Shown: piece after piece, positions 6,991 through 15,947 of the stretch | Layout of the letters: every line of letters begins with the position of its first letter | How positions within the stretch are numbered: position 1 is the first letter of the stretch | Source: Streptomyces finlayi | Lineage (GTDB): Bacteria; Actinomycetota; Actinomycetes; Streptomycetales; Streptomycetaceae | NCBI RefSeq assembly: GCF_014216315.1 | Contig: NZ_CP045702.1 | Location: 3,224,001-3,288,000 of the forward strand | Length of the DNA stretch: 64,000 bases | Direction: 5' to 3' | Made by a program: the position numbers and the translations under genes | Notes under the pieces: generated by a model | What the model was told of the DNA's origin: nothing | Databases searched by the model: none | Seen by the model: only the letters and a program-made list of their open reading frames with translations

Positions 6991-7712
6991 GGGGGGTCCC
7001 GTCGTTCGAGGAAGGCCGTCATCCCCTCCCGTGCCTCGGCGGAGGTGAAGAGGGCTGCCGAGCGGGCGATGAGGTCTTCGGCGTGCTGGTCGAAATTCCT
7101 CAGCACAGTAGCCGTGACCAGCTCCTTGGATGCCCGCAGCCCTTGCGGTGAGGCCCTGCGCAGTCCTTCCAGTACCGGTTCGAGGGCCTTGTCCACGTCT
7201 TCCGCGGCCAGGGTGACCAGGCCGGTACGGACGGCTTCGGTGGCGTCGAAGCGTTCGCCGGTGAGGAAGTAGCGGGCCGCGGACGCCGGGTCCATGCGGG
7301 CCAGCAGGGGCACCGAGATCACGGCGGGGGCGAGGCCGAGCCGGGACTCCGTGAGGGCGAACGAGGCGCCCGGCCCGGCCACCGAGATGTCGCAGACGCC
7401 CAGCAGCCCCAGTCCGCCGGCCCTGACGTGCCCGGTGACCCGGGCCACGACGGGTTTGGGCAGGGCGGCGATCCGCCGCATCAGCGCGACGAACGCCGCC
7501 GGGTCGGGCGGTCCCGTCAGGTCCGCTCCGGCGCAGAAGGTGGTGCCGGTGTGGGTGAGGACGACCGCCCGTACGGTGTCGTCGGCCGCACACGCGTCCA
7601 GGGCTTCGACGAGTTCACCGACGAGCCGCGCGGAGAGCGCGTTGCGGTTCGCGGGTGAGTCGAGGGTGAGGGTGGTGATGCCCTGGTCGTGCGCCGGAGC
7701 GGCGAGCGTCAT
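6978..7712 (-). CDS. enoyl-CoA hydratase/isomerase family, methylglutaconyl-CoA hydratase (LiuC/AtuE)-like
   Basis: 244-aa crotonase. Oxyanion segments CAGADL (near 61) and GHVRAGGLGLLGVCD (near 93-107). The first catalytic Glu of classical hydratases is Gly here (GGLGLL instead of GGGCEL) while the second is kept in ALTESRLGLAPA. This pattern, with the following AVISVP block, resembles methylglutaconyl-CoA or carboxygeranoyl-CoA hydratases, which fits the carboxylase genes upstream. Stop overlaps the TetR start; start ATG 7712 overlaps the ligase stop by 4. Confidence 0.85.
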   Translation of the reverse strand: MTLAAPAHDQGITTLTLDSPANRNALSARLVGELVEALDACAADDTVRAVVLTHTGTTFCAGADLTGPPDPAAFVALMRRIAALPKPVVARVTGHVRAGGLGLLGVCDISVAGPGASFALTESRLGLAPAVISVPLLARMDPASAARYFLTGERFDATEAVRTGLVTLAAEDVDKALEPVLEGLRRASPQGLRASKELVTATVLRNFDQHAEDLIARSAALFTSAEAREGMTAFLERRDPPWVL

Positions 7713-9310
7713 GCGGAGCTCTCCTCGTCAGGGGTGGCGGTCTTCTCGCGGTCACGCAGTTCGCGCCGCAGGATCTTCCCGGAGGCCGCGCGCGGTACGG
7801 CTTCGATGAACTCGGCCTGCCGGATCTTCTTGTACGGGGAGACGCGCTCGGCGACGTACGCCATGACGTCCTGGGCCGTCAGCTCCGCACCGCCGGGACC
7901 GCGTACCAGGAACGCCTTGGGGACCTCGTTGCCGTCGGCGTCGTACACCCCGATGACCGCGGCGTCGGCGATCCGTTCGTGGCCCAGGAGAAGCGCCTCC
8001 AGTTCGGCGGGGGCGACCTGGTAGCCCTTGTACTTGATCAGTTCCTTCACCCGGTCGACGACGAACAGCCAGCCGTCCTCGTCGACGCGGCCGATGTCCC
8101 CGGTGTGCACCCAGCCGTCGGCGTCGATCATCTCGGCGGTGGCTTCGGGGCGGCCGAGGTAGCCCTTCATCACCTGCGGGCCCCGGATGAGCACTTCGCC
8201 GTCGGTGCCGGTGCCGGCGTCCTTGCCCGGGTCGTCGAGGGCGACGATCCGCATCTCGGTGTTCGGGAGCAGCTTGCCGACGGCTCCGGGCGGCGGGTTG
8301 TCCTCGGACAGCGGGACGACGTGGGTGCCGGGCGAGAGCTCGGTCATGCCGTACGCCTGGCGGACGGGCGGGAGCCCCAGGCGGGTGGAGCAGGCGGTGG
8401 CGAGGCCGGCGTCGAGCGGGGCGGCGGCGCTGACGATGTACTGCAGCGAGGACAGGTCGTACTCCCCGACCGAGGGGTGCTTGGCGAGGGCCAGGACGAT
8501 CGGCGGAGCCACGTACAGCCCGCTGATGCGGTGCTTCTCGATCGCGTCGAGGAACTGGGCGAGGTCGAAGCGGGGCAGCACCACGACGGTGGCGCCGCAG
8601 CGCAGCGGGGCGTTCATCAGAGCCGTAAGGCCGTAGATATGGAAAAAGGGCAGTACGGCCAGAATGGTGTCCCCCGGGCCCATGGGTATGAACGGGCGCA
8701 GCTGTTCCAGGTTGGTGGCGATGGAGCGGTGGGTGAGCATGACGCCCTTGGGGGCGCCGGTGGTGCCCGAGGAGTACGGAAGTGCGGCGACGTCCTCGGC
8801 GGGGTCGATGTCCACCTGGGGTTCCGGGGCGGTGGAGCCGAGCATGTCCAGGACGGAGGTGTGCCCTTCGGCCTGGTCGCAGACGAAGATCTCCCGGACG
8901 CAGCCGGCGAGGGCCGCCGCCTCGCGTGCGACGTCCAGGAGCGGGGACACCGTCACGATCCAGTGCGCCCCGGAGTCCGCGAGCTGTTTGGCGAACTCCT
9001 CTGCGGTGGCGAGCGGGTGGACGGTGGTGACGGCGGCCCCGGCCCGGGTCGCCCCGTAGAAGACGGCCGGGTAGGCGATGGTGTTGGGGCTGTGCAGGGC
9101 GAGGACGTCCCCCTTGCGCAGCCCCGCCTCGGTGAGGGCCGCCGCGATGCGCCGGTGGAACGTGTCGAGCTGGGCGTACGTGACCGTGAGCCCGTTCGTC
9201 CCGTCGACCAGGGCGACGGTGTCGCCGAACGCGGCGGCCTGTCCGAGTACGGCTTCGTGGATGGGTACGTCGAGCGCCGTCACGTCCTCGTACTGGCTGC
9301 TGAACACCAT
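7709..9310 (-). CDS. 4-coumarate/cinnamate:CoA ligase-family acyl-CoA synthetase (SCO4383-like)
   Basis: 533-aa ANL-superfamily ligase activating a carboxylic acid via acyl-AMP. P-loop YSSGTTGAPKGVM near 178-190, YGMTE near 317, GWVHTGD near 402, and the C-terminal catalytic Lys in PRAASGKILRREL. The S. coelicolor homologue SCO4383 has been characterised as a cinnamate:CoA ligase (ScCCL). Member of the leftward acyl-CoA operon; 139-bp gap to the upstream dehydrogenase, containing a 12-bp repeat array. ATG 9310 preceded by AAGGGGA. Confidence 0.9.
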   Translation of the reverse strand: MVFSSQYEDVTALDVPIHEAVLGQAAAFGDTVALVDGTNGLTVTYAQLDTFHRRIAAALTEAGLRKGDVLALHSPNTIAYPAVFYGATRAGAAVTTVHPLATAEEFAKQLADSGAHWIVTVSPLLDVAREAAALAGCVREIFVCDQAEGHTSVLDMLGSTAPEPQVDIDPAEDVAALPYSSGTTGAPKGVMLTHRSIATNLEQLRPFIPMGPGDTILAVLPFFHIYGLTALMNAPLRCGATVVVLPRFDLAQFLDAIEKHRISGLYVAPPIVLALAKHPSVGEYDLSSLQYIVSAAAPLDAGLATACSTRLGLPPVRQAYGMTELSPGTHVVPLSEDNPPPGAVGKLLPNTEMRIVALDDPGKDAGTGTDGEVLIRGPQVMKGYLGRPEATAEMIDADGWVHTGDIGRVDEDGWLFVVDRVKELIKYKGYQVAPAELEALLLGHERIADAAVIGVYDADGNEVPKAFLVRGPGGAELTAQDVMAYVAERVSPYKKIRQAEFIEAVPRAASGKILRRELRDREKTATPDEESSA

Positions 9311-9320
9311 GGCAGTCCCC

Positions 9321-9375
9321 TTCGACCGATGTTTCGACGGGCGTTTCTACGGGTGCTTCTACGAACGTCTCTCCG
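9321..9375. repeat. 12-bp tandem repeat in the operon gap
   Basis: Four copies of a TTCKACGGGYGT-like unit start at 9321, 9333, 9345 and 9357, with a decayed fifth at 9369. Located between the acyl-CoA dehydrogenase stop and the CoA-ligase start; in the operon sense the unit reads CGTMGAA every 12 bases. Function unknown; may be slippage or a protein-binding array. Confidence 0.75.
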
Positions 9376-9449
9376 TGCTCCGATGGTGCCGAGTGCCAGA
9401 ATCGCGTGTGCCGTGGCTCTTGGGGAGCCCCTGGACGCGACTGTCACCG

Positions 9450-10610
9450 TCAGTACGACTTGGGCAGTCCCAGCGACTGGTGCGAGACGAAGTTGAGGAT
9501 CATCTCCCGGCTGACGGGTGCGATCCGGGCGACACGGGCCGCCGTGACGAGCGAGGCGAGGCCGTACTCGCGGGTGAGGCCGTTGCCGCCGAGGGTGTGG
9601 ACGGCCTGGTCGACGGCCTTCACACAGGCTTCGGCGGCGGCGTACTTCGCCATGTTCGCGGCCTCGCCCGCGCCCATGTCGTCGCCCTCGTCGTAGAGCC
9701 GTGCGGCCTTCTGCATCATCAGCCGGGCCAGCTCCAGCTCGATGTGCGACTGGGCGAGCGGGTGGGCGATGGCCTGGTGGGCACCGATGGGGTCCTTCCA
9801 CACCTGGCGGGTGCGGGCGTAGTCGACGGCGCGGGCGATCGCGTACGAGCCCATGCCCAGCGCGAAGGCGGCGGTCATGATGCGCTCCGGGTTGAGCCCG
9901 GCGAAGAGCTGGAGCAGTCCCGCGTCCTCGTCGCCGACGAGCGCGTCGGCGGGCAGCCGTACGTCGTCGAGTACGAGCTCGAACTGCTTCTCCGGCGCCT
10001 GGAGTTCCATGTCGATCTGCGAGCGCTGGAAGCCGGGGGCGTCGCGCGGCACGATGAAGAGGCAGGGCTTGAGTTTGCCGGAGCGGGCGTCCTCGGTGCG
10101 GCCGACGATGAGGGTCGCCTCGGCTATGTCGACCCCGGAGACGAAGACCTTGCGTCCGGTGAGCACCCACTCGTCTCCGTCCTTGCGGGCGGTGGTGGTG
10201 ATGCGGTGGGAGTTGGACCCGGCGTCCGGTTCGGTGATGCCGAAGGCCATGGTGATGCTGCCGTCGGCGAGTCCGGGGAGCCACCGCTGCTTCTGGGCGT
10301 CGGTGCCGAAGCGGGCGATGACGGTGCCGCAGATGGCCGGGGAGACGATCAGCATCAGCAGCGGTGAGCCCGCCGCGCCCAGCTCTTCGAGCACGATGGA
10401 GAGTTCGGCCATGCCGCCGCCCCCGCCTCCGTACGCCTCGGGGAGATTCACCCCGAGGTAGCCGAGCTTGGCGGCCTCGGCCCACAGTTCGCGGGGGTGT
10501 TCCCCGGCGCGGATGAGGGTGGTCATGTAGTCGCGGCCGTAACGCTTGCCGAGGGCGGCCACTGCGGCGCGCAGGGCCTGGTGCTCTTCGGTTTCGAGGG
10601 CGGTGCTCAT
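9450..10610 (-). CDS. acyl-CoA dehydrogenase
   Basis: 386-aa FAD-dependent acyl-CoA dehydrogenase introducing the alpha,beta double bond. Family blocks are ITEPDAGSNSHRITTTA (near 141), the ALGMGSYAIARAVDYARTRQVW helix (near 243) and the C-terminal VHTLGGNGLTREYGLASLVTAARVARI region. In pathway order it would supply the unsaturated acyl-CoA to the carboxylase (isovaleryl- or citronellyl-CoA dehydrogenase role by analogy with LiuA/AtuD). ATG 10610 overlaps the carboxylase alpha stop by 4 bases, indicating translational coupling. Confidence 0.9.
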   Translation of the reverse strand: MSTALETEEHQALRAAVAALGKRYGRDYMTTLIRAGEHPRELWAEAAKLGYLGVNLPEAYGGGGGGMAELSIVLEELGAAGSPLLMLIVSPAICGTVIARFGTDAQKQRWLPGLADGSITMAFGITEPDAGSNSHRITTTARKDGDEWVLTGRKVFVSGVDIAEATLIVGRTEDARSGKLKPCLFIVPRDAPGFQRSQIDMELQAPEKQFELVLDDVRLPADALVGDEDAGLLQLFAGLNPERIMTAAFALGMGSYAIARAVDYARTRQVWKDPIGAHQAIAHPLAQSHIELELARLMMQKAARLYDEGDDMGAGEAANMAKYAAAEACVKAVDQAVHTLGGNGLTREYGLASLVTAARVARIAPVSREMILNFVSHQSLGLPKSY

Positions 10611-12589
10611 GCGTTCTCCTCCGGTGCTTCGGGTGCGGTGACGACGGCGAGCAGGGTGCCGACCTCGACCTGGTGGCCGGGGGCGGCGTGGAGTGCGGTG
10701 AGGACGCCGGAGGCGGGAGCGAGGATGCGGTGCTCCATCTTCATGGCCTCCAGCCAGATCAGCGGCTGCCCTGCCTCGACGGCGGAGCCGGGCGCGAGTC
10801 CGTCGGCGACGCGGACGACCGTGCCGGGCATGGGAGCGAGCAGCGAGCCGGGTTCGGTGCGCTCGGTGGGGTCGGTGAAGCGGGGCAGGGCGGTGAGCGT
10901 GTGGGAGCCGGTGGCGGTGTCGACGTACACCCGGTCCTGGTGGGTGGTGATGGTGAAGTGCCGGGTGACACCGCCGGTTTCGAGGGTGACGTGGGTGGGA
11001 TGCGTGGCCAGGACGCGTACGCCGGCCCCCGCGTGGGCGCCCTCGCCGACCGGGACGGGGCCGGTGCGGGTGGTGCGGTAGGCGGCTTCCGTCTCAGTGC
11101 CGTCGGGTTCGCTGCGGTAGCGCTTGGTCTGCGGCTGCGAGGGGAGGTTGCGCCAGGCGCCGAAGCGGGCGGAGCCGCCGGCGGCCACGGAGCTGCGGGC
11201 CGCCGCGTCCGCGAGGGCTGCGGCGAGGGCGGCGAGCGCCAGGTCCCCGGAGCCCCGGCCCTCGGAGCGCGCGGTGAGGGCGTCGAGATGGCGGTCGTAG
11301 AAGCCGGTGTCCAGGCGGGCGGCGGTGAAGTCCGGGTGACGCAGGGAGCGTACGAGCAGCTCGCGGTTGGTGGCGGGCCCGTGGACGCGGGCGCGCTCCA
11401 GGGCGCGGGCCAGGTGGCGTACGGCTTCGGTGCGGGTGGGGGCGTGGGCGATGACCTTGGCCAGCATCGGGTCGTAGTGCACGCCGATCGTGTCGCCGCC
11501 GGTGTATCCGGTGTCGAGGCGCAGCCCGGGCTCTTCGGGCACGTCGAGTGTGAGCAGTGCTCCGGTCTGTGGCTGCCAGTCACGGGCCGGGTCCTCGGCG
11601 TAGAGCCGGGCCTCGACCGCGTGCCCGTACGGCTGCGGCGGCCCTCCGGCCGGCAGCGGTTCGCCCTCGGCGATCCTCAGCTGCAACGCGACCAGGTCGA
11701 GCCCGAAGACGGCCTCCGTCACCGGGTGCTCGACCTGGAGCCGGGTGTTCATCTCCAGGAAGTAGGGGCGGCCCTCCGCCGATACGAGGAACTCGACCGT
11801 CCCCGCCCCGAGGTATCCGACAGCCCGCGCGGCGGCGACGGCGGCCTCGTGCAGCCTGGCCCTGAGCGCGTCGTCGAGTCCGGGCGCGGGGGCCTCCTCG
11901 ATGACCTTCTGGTGGCGGCGCTGGAGCGAGCAGTCCCGGGTGCCGAGCGCCCACACGGCACCGTGCCCGTCGGCCATGACCTGGACCTCGACGTGCCGGC
12001 CGCGCTCGACGTACGGCTCGGCGAAGACCTCGCCGTCCCCGAACGCGGCGGTCGCCTCCGCCGAAGCGGCCGTCAACTCAGCTGCCAGCGCCGCCAGTTC
12101 CCGTACGATCCGCATCCCGCGTCCGCCGCCGCCCGAGGCGGCCTTGAGCAGCAGCGGCAGGTCGGCGGCGGTGGCGGCCGCCGTGTCCACCGGAGCCAGG
12201 AGCGGCACACCGGCCGCCGCCATCAGCTCCTTGGCGCGCGTCTTGGATGCCATCAGCTCGATGGCCTTGACCGGCGGCCCCACCCAGAGGAGTCCGGCGT
12301 CCTGCACCGCGGCGGCGAATCCGGCGTTCTCGGAGAGGAAGCCGTACCCGGGGTGCACGGCGTCCGCGCCCGCCGCCAGCGCGGCGGCCACGACGAGATC
12401 GCCGCGCAGGTACGTATCGGACGGGGCGGCCCCCGGCAGGCGTACGGCGGTGTCCGCCTCCCGTACGTGCAGGGCCTCGGCGTCCGCGTCCGAGTACACG
12501 GCGACGGTGGAGATGCCCAGCTCACGGCAGGTGCGGAAGATCCGGCAGGCGATCTCGCCCCGGTTGGCGACAAGGAGGGTGGTGATCAC
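10607..12589 (-). CDS. acyl-CoA carboxylase alpha subunit (biotin carboxylase + BCCP)
   Basis: 660-aa subunit that carboxylates biotin and carries it on its own BCCP domain. Biotin carboxylase about 1-445: GGGGRGMRIV ATP loop, HVEVQVMADGHG, RDCSLQRRHQKVIEEAPAP, EMNTRLQVEHPVTE. C-terminal biotinyl domain with EAMKMEH, Lys about 617. Start GTG 12589 with GAGGA just upstream; 8 bases after the beta-subunit stop. MccA/LiuD/AtuF architecture; together with the adjacent beta subunit it should be a 3-methylcrotonyl- or geranyl-CoA-type carboxylase. Confidence 0.92.
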   Translation of the reverse strand: MITTLLVANRGEIACRIFRTCRELGISTVAVYSDADAEALHVREADTAVRLPGAAPSDTYLRGDLVVAAALAAGADAVHPGYGFLSENAGFAAAVQDAGLLWVGPPVKAIELMASKTRAKELMAAAGVPLLAPVDTAAATAADLPLLLKAASGGGGRGMRIVRELAALAAELTAASAEATAAFGDGEVFAEPYVERGRHVEVQVMADGHGAVWALGTRDCSLQRRHQKVIEEAPAPGLDDALRARLHEAAVAAARAVGYLGAGTVEFLVSAEGRPYFLEMNTRLQVEHPVTEAVFGLDLVALQLRIAEGEPLPAGGPPQPYGHAVEARLYAEDPARDWQPQTGALLTLDVPEEPGLRLDTGYTGGDTIGVHYDPMLAKVIAHAPTRTEAVRHLARALERARVHGPATNRELLVRSLRHPDFTAARLDTGFYDRHLDALTARSEGRGSGDLALAALAAALADAAARSSVAAGGSARFGAWRNLPSQPQTKRYRSEPDGTETEAAYRTTRTGPVPVGEGAHAGAGVRVLATHPTHVTLETGGVTRHFTITTHQDRVYVDTATGSHTLTALPRFTDPTERTEPGSLLAPMPGTVVRVADGLAPGSAVEAGQPLIWLEAMKMEHRILAPASGVLTALHAAPGHQVEVGTLLAVVTAPEAPEENA

Positions 12590-12597
12590 GTTCGTCC

Positions 12598-14196
12598 TCA
12601 CATCCGGAAGATGCCGAAGCCGCCGCGGGCGCCCTCGACCGGTGCGGTGTGGATCGCGGACAGGCACATCCCGAGGACGGTCCTGGTGTCGCGCGGGTCG
12701 ATGACCCCGTCGTCGTACAGCCGCCCGGACAGGAACACCGGCAGGGACTCCGACTCGATCTGCTGCTCCACCATGGCGCGCAGCCCGGCGTCGGCCTCGT
12801 CGTCGTACGGCAGCCCCTTGGCGGCGGACGAGGCGCGGGCGACGATGGAGAGCACGCCCGCGAGCTGCTGGGGTCCCATGACGGCGGACTTGCTGCTCGG
12901 CCAGGCGAACAGGAAGCGCGGGTCGTAGGCCCGCCCGCACATCCCGTAGTGCCCGGCGCCGTACGACGAGCCCATGAGCACCGACAGGTGCGGGACCCTG
13001 GAGTTCGACACCGCGTTGATCATCATCGCGCCGTGCTTGATGATGCCGCCCTGCTCGTACTCCTTGCCGACCATGTAGCCGGTGGTGTTGTGCAGGAAGA
13101 GGAGCGGGATGTCGCGCTGGTTGGCGAGCTGGATGAACTGGGCGGCCTTCTGCGACTCCTCGCTGAACAGCACGCCCTGCGCGTTGGCGAGGATGCCGAC
13201 GGGGTAGCCGTGCAGGCGCGCCCAGCCGGTCACCAGACTGCTTCCGTACAGCGGCTTGAACGCGTCGAAGTCGGAGCCGTCGACCAGCCGGGCGATGACC
13301 TCACGCGGATCGAAGGGGACCTTCAGGTCCCCGGGCACGATCCCGATCAGCTCGTCCTCGTCGTACTTCGGCGGCTCGGCGGGACCCGGGTCGGTGTGCG
13401 CCTTGCGCCAGTTGAGCCGGGCGACGATACGGCGGGCCTGGCGGATCGCGTCCTGCTCGTCGACGGCGTAGTGGTCGGCGAGACCCGACGTACGGGCGTG
13501 CATCTCCGCGCCGCCGAGCGACTCGTCGTCGCTCTCCTCGCCGGTCGCCATCTTCACCAGCGGTGGACCGCCGAGGAAGACCTTCGACCGTTCCTTGATC
13601 ATCACGGCGTGGTCGGACATACCGGGGACGTACGCCCCACCGGCGGTCGAGTTCCCGAAGACGACGGCGACCGTCGGGATACCGGCGGCGGACAGCCGGG
13701 TGATGTCCCGGAAGAGCGCCCCGCCGGGGATGAAGATCTCCTTCTGCGAGGGGAGGTCCGCGCCGCCGGACTCGACGAGGCTGACGCAGGGCAGCCGGTT
13801 GGCGAACGCGATCTCGTTGGCGCGCAGGGCCTTCCTCAGCGTCCACGGGTTGGATGCTCCGCCGCGCACGGTCGGATCGTTGGCGGTGATCAGGCACTCG
13901 ACGCCCTCCACCACCCCGATCCCCGTGACGAGCGAGGCACCCACCGCGTACTCGCTGCCCCAGGCGGCGAGCGGCGACAGCTCCAGGAACGGGGTGTCCG
14001 GGTCCACCAGCAGCTCGATCCGCTCCCGGGCGAGGAGCTTGCCGCGCTTCCTGTGCCGGGCCACGTACTTCTCGCCGCCGCCCGCGAGGGCCTTGGCGTG
14101 CTCGGTGTCGAGCTCGGCGAGCTTCGCGAGCATGGCCTCGCGGTTCGCGGCGTACTCGGGGCCCGCGGTGTCGAGCGCGGTGGGCAGGACGGTCAT
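12598..14196 (-). CDS. acyl-CoA carboxylase beta subunit (carboxyltransferase)
   Basis: 532-aa carboxyltransferase transferring CO2 from biotin to the acyl-CoA. N-terminal KLLARERIELLVDPDTPFLE, oxyanion blocks VVFGNSTAGGAYVPGMSDH (near 170-190) and MGSSYGAGHYGMCGRAYDPRF (near 425-445), and the GGPPLVKMATGEE motif characteristic of methylcrotonyl/geranyl-CoA carboxylases (MccB/LiuB/AtuC) rather than propionyl-CoA carboxylase. ATG 14196 overlaps the AtuA-like stop in ATGA. Confidence 0.92.
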   Translation of the reverse strand: MTVLPTALDTAGPEYAANREAMLAKLAELDTEHAKALAGGGEKYVARHRKRGKLLARERIELLVDPDTPFLELSPLAAWGSEYAVGASLVTGIGVVEGVECLITANDPTVRGGASNPWTLRKALRANEIAFANRLPCVSLVESGGADLPSQKEIFIPGGALFRDITRLSAAGIPTVAVVFGNSTAGGAYVPGMSDHAVMIKERSKVFLGGPPLVKMATGEESDDESLGGAEMHARTSGLADHYAVDEQDAIRQARRIVARLNWRKAHTDPGPAEPPKYDEDELIGIVPGDLKVPFDPREVIARLVDGSDFDAFKPLYGSSLVTGWARLHGYPVGILANAQGVLFSEESQKAAQFIQLANQRDIPLLFLHNTTGYMVGKEYEQGGIIKHGAMMINAVSNSRVPHLSVLMGSSYGAGHYGMCGRAYDPRFLFAWPSSKSAVMGPQQLAGVLSIVARASSAAKGLPYDDEADAGLRAMVEQQIESESLPVFLSGRLYDDGVIDPRDTRTVLGMCLSAIHTAPVEGARGGFGIFRM

Positions 14197-15947
14197 GCGT
14201 TCACCTCCGTGGTGTCCGGCAGGGCTGACGTGTCCAGCAGGGACACGGGGACGGGCAGGCACCGGGACCGCAGCCACTCCCCCACGGCCTTGGCCTGCGG
14301 GTCGAAGCGGGCCTGCGCGGCGACGCCTTCGCCGAGCAGCCCGTGGACGACGAAGTTCAGGGCACGCAGCCGCGGCAGGACATGGCGTACGACGGTGAGC
14401 GGCCCGGTCTCGGGCAGCAGCTCCTTGAAGCGTTCGACGGTCAGCTCGTGGGCCAGCCAGCGCCAGGCCTCGTCGTCGCGCACCCACACCCCCACGTTGG
14501 CGTCGCCGCCCTTGTCGCCGCTGCGCGCACCGGCGATCCGGCCGAGCGGGACCCGCCGGGTCGCCTGCACGGGGAGCGCGGGCGGCAACGCGGGCTCCGC
14601 GAGTGCGGCGAGCACCCGCGTCTCGGCGGGCTCGGCCACCCGCACCCGTCCCCCGTCGGGCAGGACGGCCACCTGTTCCACCTCGGCGGCGGGCACGAAG
14701 TCCGCCTCGAACACCCCGTACGGCGCCCCCTTTCCGGGCGGGGCGGTGACATGGAAACCGGGATAGGAACCCAGCGCCAGCTCGACGGCCGCGCCCGATA
14801 CGGCCCGGCCGACCGCCTCGGCGTCCTGGTCGCGGACGACGAGCCGCAGGAGGGCGCCGGCCGTCTCCTCGCTGTCCGCGTCGGCGTGGTCGGTACGCGC
14901 CAGTTCCCAACGCACCTCGGCGGGCCGGCTGCCGTGCCGGGCGAACGCGTCGTCGAACTGGTCCCGTACGAGCTGCGCCTTGGCCTCGATGTCGAGGCCG
15001 GTGAGGACGAAGACGACCTCGTTGCGCCAGCCGCCGAGCCGGACGAGCCCGGCCTTGAGGGTGGGCGGCGGGGCTTCGCCCCGCACCCCGGAGATCCTGA
15101 CCCGGTCCGGTCCGTCCTGCGACAGCCGTACGGTGTCGAGCCGGGCGGTGACGTCCGGACCCGCGTACCGGGCTCCGCCGGTCTCGTACAACAGCTGGGC
15201 GGTGACCGTGCCGACGTCGACGACGCCCCCCGTTCCGTCGTGCTTGGTGATGACGGACGACCCGTCGGCGTGGATCTCGGCGAGCGGGAAGCCGGGCCTG
15301 CGGATGTCGTGGTCGCCGAAGAACGCGTAGTTGCCGCCGGTGGCCTGGGTCCCGCACTCCAGTACGTGACCGGCGACGACGGCCCCGGCGAGCGCGTCGT
15401 GGTCGTCGGGGCCCCAGCCGAAGTGGGCGGCGGCGGGTCCGGAGACGAGGGCGGCGTCGGTGACCCGCCCGGTGACGACGATGTCGGCCCCGGCCCGCAG
15501 ACAGGCCGCGATCCCGGCGCCGCCCAGGTAGGCGTTCGCGGCGAGGAACCCTTCCGGTACGGGGAGGCTGTCGCCCTCGACATGGGCGACGCGCACCGGC
15601 ACACCCACCTTCTCCGCCAGCTCCCGCACGGCGTCCGCCAGTCCGGCCGGGTTGAGCCCCCCGGCATTGGCGACGATCTTCACTCCCCGCTCGTGCGCGA
15701 GCCCGAGCCCGTCCTCCAGCTGCCGCAGGAAGGTGGTGGCGTACCCGCGCCCAGGGTCCTTGAAGCGGCTGCGGGCCAGGATCAGCATGGTGAGTTCGGC
15801 GAGATAGTCGCCGGTCAGGACGTCGAGGGGGCCGCCGGTGAGCATGTCGCGCACGGCGTCGAAGCGGTCGCCGTAGAAGCCGGAGGCGTTCCCGATCCGC
15901 AGTGGTGGCACCGGCGGCACCGCCCCCTTCCCCGGCCCCGGCCCCAT
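14193..15947 (-). CDS. AtuA-like acyclic terpene utilisation family protein (DUF1446)
   Basis: 584-aa protein of the DUF1446/AtuA family; members accompany acyl-CoA degradation clusters such as the acyclic terpene utilisation operon of Pseudomonas, but their reaction is not established. N-terminal IGNASGFYGDR and LTGDYLAELTMLIL, middle VVTGRVTDAALV and GTQATGGNYAFF, and C-terminal RSGDKGGDANVGVWVR (AtuA C-terminal domain) are visible. ATG 15947 overlaps the upstream stop by one base (TGATG), which fixes the start although the frame extends further. Confidence 0.85.
   Translation of the reverse strand: MGPGPGKGAVPPVPPLRIGNASGFYGDRFDAVRDMLTGGPLDVLTGDYLAELTMLILARSRFKDPGRGYATTFLRQLEDGLGLAHERGVKIVANAGGLNPAGLADAVRELAEKVGVPVRVAHVEGDSLPVPEGFLAANAYLGGAGIAACLRAGADIVVTGRVTDAALVSGPAAAHFGWGPDDHDALAGAVVAGHVLECGTQATGGNYAFFGDHDIRRPGFPLAEIHADGSSVITKHDGTGGVVDVGTVTAQLLYETGGARYAGPDVTARLDTVRLSQDGPDRVRISGVRGEAPPPTLKAGLVRLGGWRNEVVFVLTGLDIEAKAQLVRDQFDDAFARHGSRPAEVRWELARTDHADADSEETAGALLRLVVRDQDAEAVGRAVSGAAVELALGSYPGFHVTAPPGKGAPYGVFEADFVPAAEVEQVAVLPDGGRVRVAEPAETRVLAALAEPALPPALPVQATRRVPLGRIAGARSGDKGGDANVGVWVRDDEAWRWLAHELTVERFKELLPETGPLTVVRHVLPRLRALNFVVHGLLGEGVAAQARFDPQAKAVGEWLRSRCLPVPVSLLDTSALPDTTEVNA

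Noticed and set aside
8782..9030. Arg-rich plus-strand frames opposite the CoA ligase
   Set aside because: Shadow of the coding strand; low complexity.
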